NCBI GenBank assembly: GCA_031287285.1 | Contig: JAITTC010000158.1 | Coordinates: 1-9,296 of the forward strand | Length of the DNA stretch: 9,296 bases | Direction of reading: 5' to 3' | Origin: Christensenellaceae bacterium | GTDB lineage: Bacteria; Bacillota; Clostridia; Christensenellales; UBA1750 | Shown: in pieces, positions 1 through 5,241 of the stretch | Layout of the letters: every line of letters starts with the position of its first letter | How positions within the stretch are numbered: the first letter of the stretch is position 1 | Notes under the pieces: model-generated | Told to the model about the DNA's origin: nothing | What the model saw: only the letters and a program-made list of their open reading frames with translations | The model's database searches: none | Program-made: the position numbers and the translations under genes

Positions 1-128
1 CCGTGACGGTTGAGCCCGGCATCTATATCCCCGGTAAGGGCGGCGTGCGCATCGAAGATCTGTGCATCATAAAGCCCGGCGGGCATCGCAACCTATGCAA
101 GGCAAGCAAGGAGCTCATCGCTCTTTAG
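1..128 (+). CDS. Xaa-Pro aminopeptidase (M24B family), C-terminal fragment
   Basis: This is the last 41 codons of a gene that begins left of the window; the frame starts at base 3 and ends with TAG at 126-128. The fragment reads TVEPGIY and then GVRIEDLCII, the signature of the C-terminal end of M24B metallopeptidases (PepP/PepQ type). By family knowledge the Glu of EPG (codon 12-14) and the Glu of RIED (codon 54-56) are the last two of five ligands that hold the two catalytic metal ions. The enzyme releases an N-terminal residue preceding proline, in the cytoplasm. It lies 36 bases upstream of efp in the same direction. An Xaa-Pro peptidase directly before efp is a common arrangement in Bacillota, so co-transcription is likely. 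PepP and PepQ cannot be told apart from this tail. Confidence 0.9.
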   Translation, partial: VTVEPGIYIPGKGGVRIEDLCIIKPGGHRNLCKASKELIAL

Positions 129-164
129 GCTAGGATTTTGAATATGTTTTAGGAGGACGAAAGA

Positions 165-722
165 ATGATTACTGCAGGCGATTTCAGAAAGGGCGTAACC
201 ATCGAGCTCGATGGGGACGTGTTCAACATCACGGACTTTCAGCACGTCAAGCCCGGCAAGGGCGCGGCCTTCGTGCGCACGAGGCTCAAGAACGTGATGA
301 CCGGCGGCGTGGTTGAGCGCACCTTTAACCCCAGCGATAAGGTTTCAAGGGCCGTGATCGAAACCAAGGAAATGACCTACCTTTACGCGGATGGCGATCT
401 ATATTATTTCATGGATATCGAAACCTACGAGCAGCTGCCCCTTGGCAAAGAAGTCGTCGAGGACGCGATTCCCTTTGTGAAAGAGAACACCAACGTGACG
501 GTTCGCTTCTTCAAGGGCAGCGCCTTCTCGGTGGACGCGCCGAACTTCGTGGAACTTGAGGTGACCGATACCGAGCCCGGCGTGCGGGGCGACACCGCCA
601 CCAACGTCACCAAGCCAGCCACGCTGGAAACCGGCTATGTGGTGAACGTGCCGATCTTCATCAACCGCGGCGAGAGGATTCGCATCGATACGCGCACCGG
701 CGAGTACATGGCACGCGCCTAG
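165..722 (+). CDS. efp: Elongation factor P
   Basis: The 185-residue product is the normal EF-P length and is collinear with it from the first residue. EF-P binds between the P and E sites of the ribosome and relieves stalling at consecutive prolines. The N-terminal KOW-like domain carries the loop KPGKG, in which Lys32 is the tip residue; in Bacillus subtilis the equivalent Lys32 is modified with 5-aminopentanol, whereas gammaproteobacterial EF-P uses Lys34 with beta-lysine. Two OB-fold domains follow, and the C-terminus has the conserved stretch IDTRTGEYMARA. The ATG at 165 is supported by AGGAGG at 151-156, 8 bases upstream. No known EF-P modification gene lies in the window. The identification is secure; the type of modification is inference. 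Confidence 0.98.
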   Translation: MITAGDFRKGVTIELDGDVFNITDFQHVKPGKGAAFVRTRLKNVMTGGVVERTFNPSDKVSRAVIETKEMTYLYADGDLYYFMDIETYEQLPLGKEVVEDAIPFVKENTNVTVRFFKGSAFSVDAPNFVELEVTDTEPGVRGDTATNVTKPATLETGYVVNVPIFINRGERIRIDTRTGEYMARA

Positions 723-764
723 GTTGGTTTCAGCCTGGAGTTTTCACGACGGGAGGAAAGAAAC

Positions 765-1232
765 ATGAGCAAATTAACTGAAAAAGCGGCGTTTTTGAGG
801 GGTTTAGCCGAAGGGATTGATCTGAAGCCGGATTCGCCCGAGCGCAAGCTCCTGGTCGCGATGCTGAGCGCCTATGAAGAGATGAGCCAGAGCGTGGCGC
901 TGCTCGAACAGCGCCTTGGCGACCTGGAAGAGAGCATCGACGAGGTGAGCGACGATTTGGCCGACATCGAGGAGATCGTCTACGATGGCGACGAGGAAGA
1001 GGAAGACGACGAAGACGAGGACGATTCCGCCTATGCTCTGCGCGACATGCACGAGGAGGACTTCATCGAGCATAGCTGCCCGCACTGCGGCGAAATCGTG
1101 TTCTTCGATCCCGACGATTTCGACCCGGACCTGCCCCATCCCTGCCCGAGCTGCGGCAAGGAGCTCTTCACCGAAGAGGATTTGGGCCGCAACCATGTCG
1201 ATGGCTTCCGTGGGGAAGAACCAACGCTGTAA
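765..1232 (+). CDS. CD1247-type acidic zinc-ribbon protein, function unknown
   Basis: The 155-residue protein has three parts. Residues 1-70 are a helical, probably coiled-coil N-terminal domain (KAAFLRGLAEGIDL at the start) that I recognise as the CD1247 N-terminal domain family of Clostridia. Residues 70-90 are almost entirely Asp/Glu. Residues 103-136 form a treble-clef or zinc-ribbon-like module with CPHCG (Cys105, Cys108) and CPSCG (Cys127, Cys130), separated by an Asp-rich loop, which should bind one zinc. There is no signal peptide or membrane segment. The start is fixed by GGAGG at 752-756, 8 bases before the ATG. It lies 42 bases after efp and ends at the terminator, so it is probably last in a pepP-efp operon. 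No function is known to me; some database labels call relatives transcriptional regulators, which the sequence does not support. Confidence 0.85.
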   Translation: MSKLTEKAAFLRGLAEGIDLKPDSPERKLLVAMLSAYEEMSQSVALLEQRLGDLEESIDEVSDDLADIEEIVYDGDEEEEDDEDEDDSAYALRDMHEEDFIEHSCPHCGEIVFFDPDDFDPDLPHPCPSCGKELFTEEDLGRNHVDGFRGEEPTL

Positions 1233-1250
1233 GGCGCCAACCAAACGCAG

Positions 1251-1288
1251 AAAAACGCCCCGCCGATTTTTCGGCGGGGCATTTTTTT
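1251..1288. terminator. Bidirectional intrinsic terminator between convergent genes
   Basis: A perfect 10-bp stem (1257-1266 with 1271-1280, GCCCCGCCGA arm) closes a TTTT loop and is followed by seven T on the plus strand (1282-1288). On the other side there are five A at 1251-1255, giving a T run on the minus strand. It therefore can end both the efp operon and the convergent ribU gene, whose stop is at 1317. Confidence 0.93.
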
Positions 1289-1316
1289 AGGCTTATGGCA
1301 CCAAAACTGCGCGCTT

Positions 1317-1910
1317 TTAATTCCGCTTGCCGTGCAAAAGCGGCGAGAGGGGCTTGTAAACGAGCATCGTGATGGCGCTCACGAGCAAGCCCTTGACGAA
1401 GGTGAAGGGCAGATTGAAGATCAGAAGCGCCTCGAAGATGTTCTTGACCGACGGCAAGATGAGCTGGTACATCCCCAAAATGGCTGCCTCCGGGAAGCCC
1501 AAAACGCTGTAATACAGCGGGTAGATCGCAAAATAATTCACGGGCACGCACACGATGGCCATGACGGCCGCGCCGGCCAGCGAGGCGATGACCGCGCCCT
1601 TTTTGCTGCGATGGCGGCGGTAAAGAAGGCCCGCCGGAATGACGAAGGCCGCGGCAAAGACGAAGTTCGCGACTTCGCCGACTCCAGCGCTCGAGCTCGT
1701 CGTGAGATGCAGCAGGTTTTTGATCGCGCACACGATCGTGCCGCTCATGGGTCCCAGGGCAAAGGCTGCGATTAAAGCGGGTAAATCCGAAAAATCCAGC
1801 TTGATGAACGCCGGAATGATCGGGATCGAGATTTCGAAAAACTGCAGGATGAAGGCAATAGCCCCCATTACTGCGGTGATGGTGATGGTGCGCGCGCTGA
1901 TCTTCTTCAT
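1317..1910 (-). CDS. ribU: Riboflavin ECF transporter substrate-binding (S) component RibU
   Basis: The 197-residue membrane protein has about six hydrophobic helices, the fold and size of ECF S components. It captures riboflavin outside the membrane and hands it over with the shared EcfA/EcfA'/EcfT module, which is not in this window. RibU-like motifs are visible: KLDFSDLPAL (residues 37-46), LGPMSG, IKNLLHL (63-69), GVGEVANF (76-83) and NYF (125-127). I start at ATG 1908-1910 (MKKISAR); an upstream in-frame ATG at 1997 would add 29 residues that overlap the riboswitch and terminator and look non-coding. A moderate Shine-Dalgarno (AAGGGG) sits about 10 bases before the chosen start. The FMN riboswitch in the leader independently supports the riboflavin assignment. 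The gene is monocistronic and converges on the acidic zinc-ribbon gene. Confidence 0.93.
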   Translation of the reverse strand: MKKISARTITITAVMGAIAFILQFFEISIPIIPAFIKLDFSDLPALIAAFALGPMSGTIVCAIKNLLHLTTSSSAGVGEVANFVFAAAFVIPAGLLYRRHRSKKGAVIASLAGAAVMAIVCVPVNYFAIYPLYYSVLGFPEAAILGMYQLILPSVKNIFEALLIFNLPFTFVKGLLVSAITMLVYKPLSPLLHGKRN

Positions 1911-1928
1911 TAAAAACGAACCCCTTCC

Positions 1929-1961
1929 AAATGAAAATAACACCGAAGGCAGGGCCTTCAG
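1929..1961 (-). terminator. Intrinsic terminator in the ribU leader (riboswitch expression platform)
   Basis: Read on the minus strand, CTGAAGGC (1954-1961) pairs with GCCTTCGG (1943-1950) over 8 bp with one G-U, around a 3-base loop, and is followed by a T-rich run (TGTTATTTTC). It lies about 35 bases after the riboswitch aptamer and about 30 bases before the ribU start, the expected place for transcriptional attenuation. I could not work out a single convincing antiterminator pairing by eye. Confidence 0.78.
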
Positions 1962-1996
1962 CGTCAGAAGCGCGCCGCGAAACCTGGGCGCCGGCA

Positions 1997-2131
1997 ATCT
2001 TCTTTCATCCAGACTAAAACAGGCTCGCGCCCGTGCTCACTGTCGGTATCGGAATTGCACCGATTCGTGCTCGCATTTCGCTCGCTCGCGGACTATACCG
2101 CCGGTTGGGATTTTCACCCTACCCTGAAGAC
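1997..2131 (-). promoter_or_regulatory. FMN riboswitch (RFN element) controlling ribU
   Basis: The minus strand carries the RFN consensus blocks in order: a P1 5' strand GTCTTC (2126-2131), AGGGTGAAAATCCC (2107-2120), ACCGGCGGT (2097-2105), the variable arm, then CAATTCCGATACCGACAGT ending at 2039, and AGTCTGGATGAAAGAAGAT (1997-2015), whose last six bases close P1. These blocks form the six-helix junction that binds flavin mononucleotide. The only downstream gene is ribU, so high FMN should reduce riboflavin import through the terminator at 1929-1961. Class and orientation are certain by motif; the OFF direction is inferred from the platform and known RFN behaviour. Confidence 0.97.
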
Positions 2132-2153
2132 CGTTATTCGGTTGTTGTGAAGG

Positions 2154-2182
2154 AGTATAGCACCGCTTTTGGGTATATGCAA
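2154..2182 (-). promoter_or_regulatory. Candidate promoter for the ribU leader
   Basis: On the minus strand a -10 TATACT (2154-2159, five of six matches to consensus) lies 17 bases from a weak -35 TTGCAT (2177-2182). Transcription would begin around 2147, about 16 bases before the riboswitch P1 helix, which is a sensible geometry. Confidence 0.6.
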
Positions 2183-2194
2183 GGGGAAAAGGAC

Positions 2195-2223
2195 TTGTGC
2201 GCGCGGGAAAGAGTTGATACAAT
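2195..2223 (+). promoter_or_regulatory. Candidate promoter for the aldo/keto reductase gene
   Basis: On the plus strand an extended -10, TG followed by one base and TACAAT (2218-2223, five of six), lies 17 bases after a weak -35 TTGTGC (2195-2200). The start would be near 2230, leaving a leader of about 27 bases. It is back to back with the ribU promoter, so the two units diverge from about 75 bases of shared control DNA. Confidence 0.55.
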
Positions 2224-2256
2224 CTGGGTAAGAACCAAATATAGGGGGTAAAATGC

Positions 2257-3276
2257 ATGGAAAAGATTCGTTTGGGCAAGACGGGCCTGCTCGTCACCCG
2301 CTCGGCCTTCGGCGCGCTGCCGGTGCAAAGGCTCGGCAAGGAAGAGGGCGCCGCCCTGCTCTACCGCGCCTTTGAGTGCGGCATCAACTTCTTCGATACC
2401 GCCAACGGCTATTCAGACAGCGAGGAAAAAATCGGCCTGGCGCTGTCGAAGGTGCGCGACCAGGTCATCATCGCCACCAAGACCGGCTCCTCCACGCCCG
2501 ATGTGTTTTGGAAGCACCTTGAGCTCAGCCTAACGCGCATGAAGACCGACTATATCGACATTTACCAGTTCCACAACCCGCGCACCCCGCAGGGCGACGA
2601 GATGGTCGCCTGCATGGTCAAGGCCAAGGAACAGGGCATGATTCGCCACATCGGCGTTACTGCCCACAGGCTCGACACGGCGATGGCCGAGGTCGAGTCC
2701 GGCATCTACGAAACGATGCAGTACCCTCTTTCGGCGCTCTCTTCCGAGAGGGATTTGGAGCTTGTGCGCCTATGCAAGAAGAAGGACGTTGGCGTGATCG
2801 CGATGAAGGCGCTCTCTGGCGGGCTTTTAACATCCGCGGCGCCCTCGATGGCCTTCCTTCGCCAGTTCGACAACGTCGTGCCCATTTGGGGCTTCCAAAG
2901 GGATAGCGAGCTGGACGAGGTCTTAGAACTCGAAAAGAACCCGCCAAAGCTCGACGACGCCATGATGGAGCGCATCGAAACGGAGCGCGCGCAGCTCGCA
3001 GGGGATTTCTGCCGCGCCTGCGGCTATTGCCAGCCCTGCCCGGCGGGCATCAAGATCGAAACCTGCGCCAGGATGCCCTTGCTGCTGCGCCGCGCGCCCT
3101 TCCAAAATTTCATGTCGGACGCCGTCAAGGCGGATATGGAGAATATCGAAAACTGCATCCATTGCGATGCGTGCAAGGGCCGCTGCCCCTACAGCCTCGA
3201 TACGCCAAAGCTCCTGCGCGCAGCGCTCGAGGATTACAGAAGCTTCCGCGCCGAAAAGCTGGGCGCGGGGAATTAA
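2257..3276 (+). CDS. Aldo/keto reductase with C-terminal two-cluster 4Fe-4S domain
   Basis: The 339-residue protein joins an aldo/keto reductase (AKR) barrel to a ferredoxin-like tail. The AKR tetrad is present: Asp47 and Tyr52 (FFDTANGY), Lys75 (IATKTG) and His106 (QFHNP), so NAD(P)H-dependent carbonyl/alcohol chemistry is expected. The tail has two cysteine sets, C252-x2-C255-x2-C258-x2-C261-P and C300-x2-C303-x2-C306-x3-C310-P, enough for two 4Fe-4S clusters. This fusion is a widespread family in anaerobes with no settled substrate; the clusters suggest electron exchange with ferredoxin or another redox partner. The ATG at 2257 has GGGGG at 2244-2248, 8 bases upstream. An out-of-frame ATG at 2253 is ignored. 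The CHAP-like gene follows after 12 bases, so the two are probably co-transcribed. There is no signal peptide; the protein should be cytoplasmic. Confidence 0.93.
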   Translation: MEKIRLGKTGLLVTRSAFGALPVQRLGKEEGAALLYRAFECGINFFDTANGYSDSEEKIGLALSKVRDQVIIATKTGSSTPDVFWKHLELSLTRMKTDYIDIYQFHNPRTPQGDEMVACMVKAKEQGMIRHIGVTAHRLDTAMAEVESGIYETMQYPLSALSSERDLELVRLCKKKDVGVIAMKALSGGLLTSAAPSMAFLRQFDNVVPIWGFQRDSELDEVLELEKNPPKLDDAMMERIETERAQLAGDFCRACGYCQPCPAGIKIETCARMPLLLRRAPFQNFMSDAVKADMENIENCIHCDACKGRCPYSLDTPKLLRAALEDYRSFRAEKLGAGN

Positions 3277-3288
3277 GGGCCAATCCAA

Positions 3289-3930
3289 ATGCTAAGCCTG
3301 CCGCTGCTGCTCCTGCTGGCCGTGCTGCTACTTTTGCCGGTGCTTTTCGGGCTTTTTCTCATCCTGCGGCTTCGGGCGCAGATGGCTGCGGGAGGCGGCG
3401 CCGCGCAGCAAAGCGCGGAGCTTGAACCGCAAAAAACCGCCTTTTCGCCCGAGCGCTTCGCAGAAACCGCAAGGCATGAAGCGCTGGAAGGCTACCACGG
3501 GGGGCTGAAGGGGCTGGAGCCTAAACTTTGGCCCATCGCCTCGCGCTTTTTGGGGCTGAAGGCCGAGGCGCTCGACGGGCGCTGGGCCGCCGCCTTCGTC
3601 TATCACTGCCTGCGGCTTTCGGGCCATTCCCTGCCCAACCGCGCGGATTTGCCCGGCATCTCGGGGAACTTTGCTGAAATCGAGCCTTGGCTTGAGTGGG
3701 CGAGGGCCAGCGAATGCTTATTCCTGCCGGACGGCAAGGGCTTTGCGCCAAAGCGCGGCGATATCGCCCTCTTTTGCCTTGGCGGCGAGGAAATCGACCA
3801 CATGGGCGTCGTTTTAGAGCGAAACGGCCCGGAAATCTTTTTGGCCGAGGGCGATGTGGGCAATGTTTCTCTGCTCACAGAGCGCCTTTTAGACGATCGC
3901 TTGAAAGGGCTGATTCGCATCGGGCCCTGA
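3289..3930 (+). CDS. Membrane-anchored CHAP-like protein lacking the usual catalytic cysteine
   Basis: The 213-residue protein starts with one leucine-rich membrane segment (about residues 3-27), followed by a basic stop (RLRAQ) and a roughly 180-residue extracytoplasmic part. That part resembles a CHAP/NlpC-P60 cysteine-peptidase fold: WAAAFVYHCLRLSG (99-112), then PKRGDIALF (154-162), DHMGVVLE with His171, and FLAEGDVGN. In active CHAP enzymes, which cut peptidoglycan peptides, the residue after this Trp is the nucleophilic Cys; here it is Ala100. Cys107 is one turn or more along the same helix and is not at the usual place. The protein may be a pseudoenzyme that binds the wall, or a different member of the fold. 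Its start has only a weak AAGGG upstream, and it follows the AKR gene by 12 bases. The fold assignment is by motif only and is moderate. Confidence 0.75.
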   Translation: MLSLPLLLLLAVLLLLPVLFGLFLILRLRAQMAAGGGAAQQSAELEPQKTAFSPERFAETARHEALEGYHGGLKGLEPKLWPIASRFLGLKAEALDGRWAAAFVYHCLRLSGHSLPNRADLPGISGNFAEIEPWLEWARASECLFLPDGKGFAPKRGDIALFCLGGEEIDHMGVVLERNGPEIFLAEGDVGNVSLLTERLLDDRLKGLIRIGP

Positions 3931-3947
3931 AGCGCCGCTTTTCGCCA

Positions 3948-3983
3948 AAAGGCCGCCGAAGAAAGCTTCGGCGGCCTTTGCTT
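3948..3983 (+). terminator. Hairpin terminator after the CHAP-like gene
   Basis: A perfect 14-bp stem (3948-3961 with 3966-3979; GGCCGCCGAAG core) closes an AAAG loop. The T run is short and part of the stem (TTT, then GCTT), so termination may be somewhat leaky. It separates the AKR/CHAP-like unit from the dgt-dnaG-rpoD cluster. Confidence 0.8.
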
Positions 3984-4043
3984 CCCCGAAAAAGCAGGAA
4001 AAAGCCAAGATACGCAGAATAGAGTATGCATGCAGGGTCAATC

Positions 4044-4072
4044 GAGGGGTGAAAACCCCTTTCAAAAGGGGG
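4044..4072 (+). promoter_or_regulatory. Two mutually exclusive hairpins over the dgt ribosome binding region
   Basis: Three segments are seen: GAGGGG (4044-4049), CCCCTT (4056-4061) and AAGGGG (4066-4071). The middle one can pair with either the first (6 bp including one G-U, 6-base loop) or the third (6 bp, 4-base loop). The third segment is part of the purine-rich stretch AAAAGGGGG (4064-4072) that would serve as Shine-Dalgarno for a start at 4085. This could be a translational switch, but only pairing by eye supports it. Confidence 0.35.
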
Positions 4073-4084
4073 ATGGCGGAATTG

Positions 4085-5098
4085 ATGCCGGCGATTCGCG
4101 AGATGGCGGAAGAGGACGAAAGGCGGCGGCTTGCGCCCTATGCAAGCCTTGCCGCGGAGTCGCGCGGGCGGCGTGAGCCCCTGGAGCCCTGCGCCATCCG
4201 CACTGCCTTTCAGCGCGACAGGGACCGGATCCTGCACTGCAAGTCCTTCAGGCGGCTCAAGCACAAGACGCAGTGCTTCATCGCGCCCGAGAGCGACCAT
4301 TACCGCACGCGGCTCACGCACACCCTCGAGGTTTCGCAGATCGCCCGCACCATCGCAAGGGCGCTGCGCCTGAATGAGGATCTTTGCGAGGCGATCGCCC
4401 TGGGGCACGACCTTGGCCATACGCCCTTTGGCCACATGGGCGAGAGGATTTTAAGCGAGCTGAGCTGCGAGGGATTTCGCCATGAGGAGCAATCCATTCG
4501 GGTGGTGACGCTGATTGAGAACGAAGGGAAGGGCCTCAATCTGAGCCTTGAGGTTTTGGACGGCATCTTAAACCACCCCAAGCGCGGCAATCCTTCAACG
4601 CTGGAAGGCAAGGTCGTTTCCATCGCGGATCGCATCGCTTACATCAATCACGACATCGACGACGCCCTTCGCGCCGGGGTTCTGCGACCGAGCGAGCTGC
4701 CCGAAGGGCTCGTCGCGACCTTGGGCGATACGCACGGCAAAAGGATCGATACGATGATCCGCGATATCATCGAAACATCCTATGGCAGGCCCGTCGTGGA
4801 GATGTCGCCAAGGGTTGGGGACGCGACGGACGCGCTTCGAAGCTTCATGTTCCGCGAGGTCTACGAGCGCGAGGCGGTCAAAGGCGAGGAACTTAAAGCA
4901 GAAAGGATGCTGCGGGCGCTCTTTGCCTATTACAGCGAGCACCTTGCCGAATTGCCGCAGGAATTTCAGCCAAGGCCGGGGCCAAACGGCGAAAAAGCTG
5001 CGGTGACGGATTACATCGCCTGCATGACCGACCGCTATGCCATTCGCGCCTTCGCAAGGCTCTATATTCCAGCCTCAGAAGGGCTCGATATGCCATAA
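4085..5098 (+). CDS. dgt: Deoxynucleoside triphosphate triphosphohydrolase (Dgt-type HD protein)
   Basis: The enzyme hydrolyses dGTP or other dNTPs to the deoxynucleoside and tripolyphosphate, limiting dNTP pools in the cytoplasm. With the chosen start it has 337 residues, the usual length of the shorter Dgt-like class. Family blocks are clear: FRRLKHKTQ, HYRTRLTHTLEVSQIART (His79), LGHDLGHTPFGHMGE (His108, Asp109) and the later ADRIAYINHDIDD (Asp182), which together give the H..HD..D metal site. The frame is open back to a GTG at 4049, but the residues from 4085 (MPAIREMAEEDE) line up with the usual start of relatives, and GGCGG (4075-4079) or AAAAGGGGG (4064-4072) can act as ribosome binding site. 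The true start could be 4049 or 4085. It heads the dgt-dnaG-rpoD block common in Bacillota. Substrate preference cannot be read from sequence. Confidence 0.92.
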   Translation: MPAIREMAEEDERRRLAPYASLAAESRGRREPLEPCAIRTAFQRDRDRILHCKSFRRLKHKTQCFIAPESDHYRTRLTHTLEVSQIARTIARALRLNEDLCEAIALGHDLGHTPFGHMGERILSELSCEGFRHEEQSIRVVTLIENEGKGLNLSLEVLDGILNHPKRGNPSTLEGKVVSIADRIAYINHDIDDALRAGVLRPSELPEGLVATLGDTHGKRIDTMIRDIIETSYGRPVVEMSPRVGDATDALRSFMFREVYEREAVKGEELKAERMLRALFAYYSEHLAELPQEFQPRPGPNGEKAAVTDYIACMTDRYAIRAFARLYIPASEGLDMP

Positions 5099-5212
5099 TC
5101 AAGGTCTGCACGCTTCCAATCGCGCGGTTTTTGCGGAGGCTTGGGTTAGGTTTTCGAAAAAACGCGAAATAGCAGGAAGGAATCAATTTACGCTTAGCGA
5201 ATATATTTTAGC

Positions 5213-5236
5213 GCGGCTTAGAGCCGCTTTAGGGAG
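5213..5236 (+). promoter_or_regulatory. Small hairpin and ribosome binding site ahead of dnaG
   Basis: The 143-base gap between dgt and dnaG contains a 5-bp GCGGC/GCCGC hairpin (5213-5217 with 5223-5227) followed closely by AGGGAG (5231-5236), 5 bases before the dnaG ATG. A TATATT at 5202-5207 resembles a -10 box, but no acceptable -35 lies at the right distance, so I do not call a promoter. The hairpin has no T run and is not a terminator. Confidence 0.35.
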
Positions 5237-5241
5237 CGAGC

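Noticed and set aside
804..1244. Long minus-strand frame over the acidic zinc-ribbon gene
   Set aside because: It is the reverse of an Asp/Glu-rich coding run, has no ribosome binding site, and overlaps the terminator-side end of a gene with clear CxxC motifs on the plus strand.
1911..1997. The 29-residue N-terminal extension of ribU from ATG 1997
   Set aside because: It would put the start at the very end of the riboswitch aptamer and run through the leader terminator; the MKKISAR start fits the family and has a ribosome binding site.
1168..2339. Several long open frames opposite or across ribU and its leader (for example plus-strand 1332-1775, 1639-2127 and 2033-2251, minus-strand 1168-1731)
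   Set aside because: They overlap a well-supported membrane protein, terminator and riboswitch, have low-complexity Arg/Ala/Ser-rich composition, and lack convincing ribosome binding sites; long shadow frames are expected in GC-rich DNA.
5185..5241. Promoter for dnaG-rpoD around TATATT at 5202-5207
   Set aside because: No acceptable -35 lies 15-19 bases upstream; dnaG may be transcribed from upstream of dgt.
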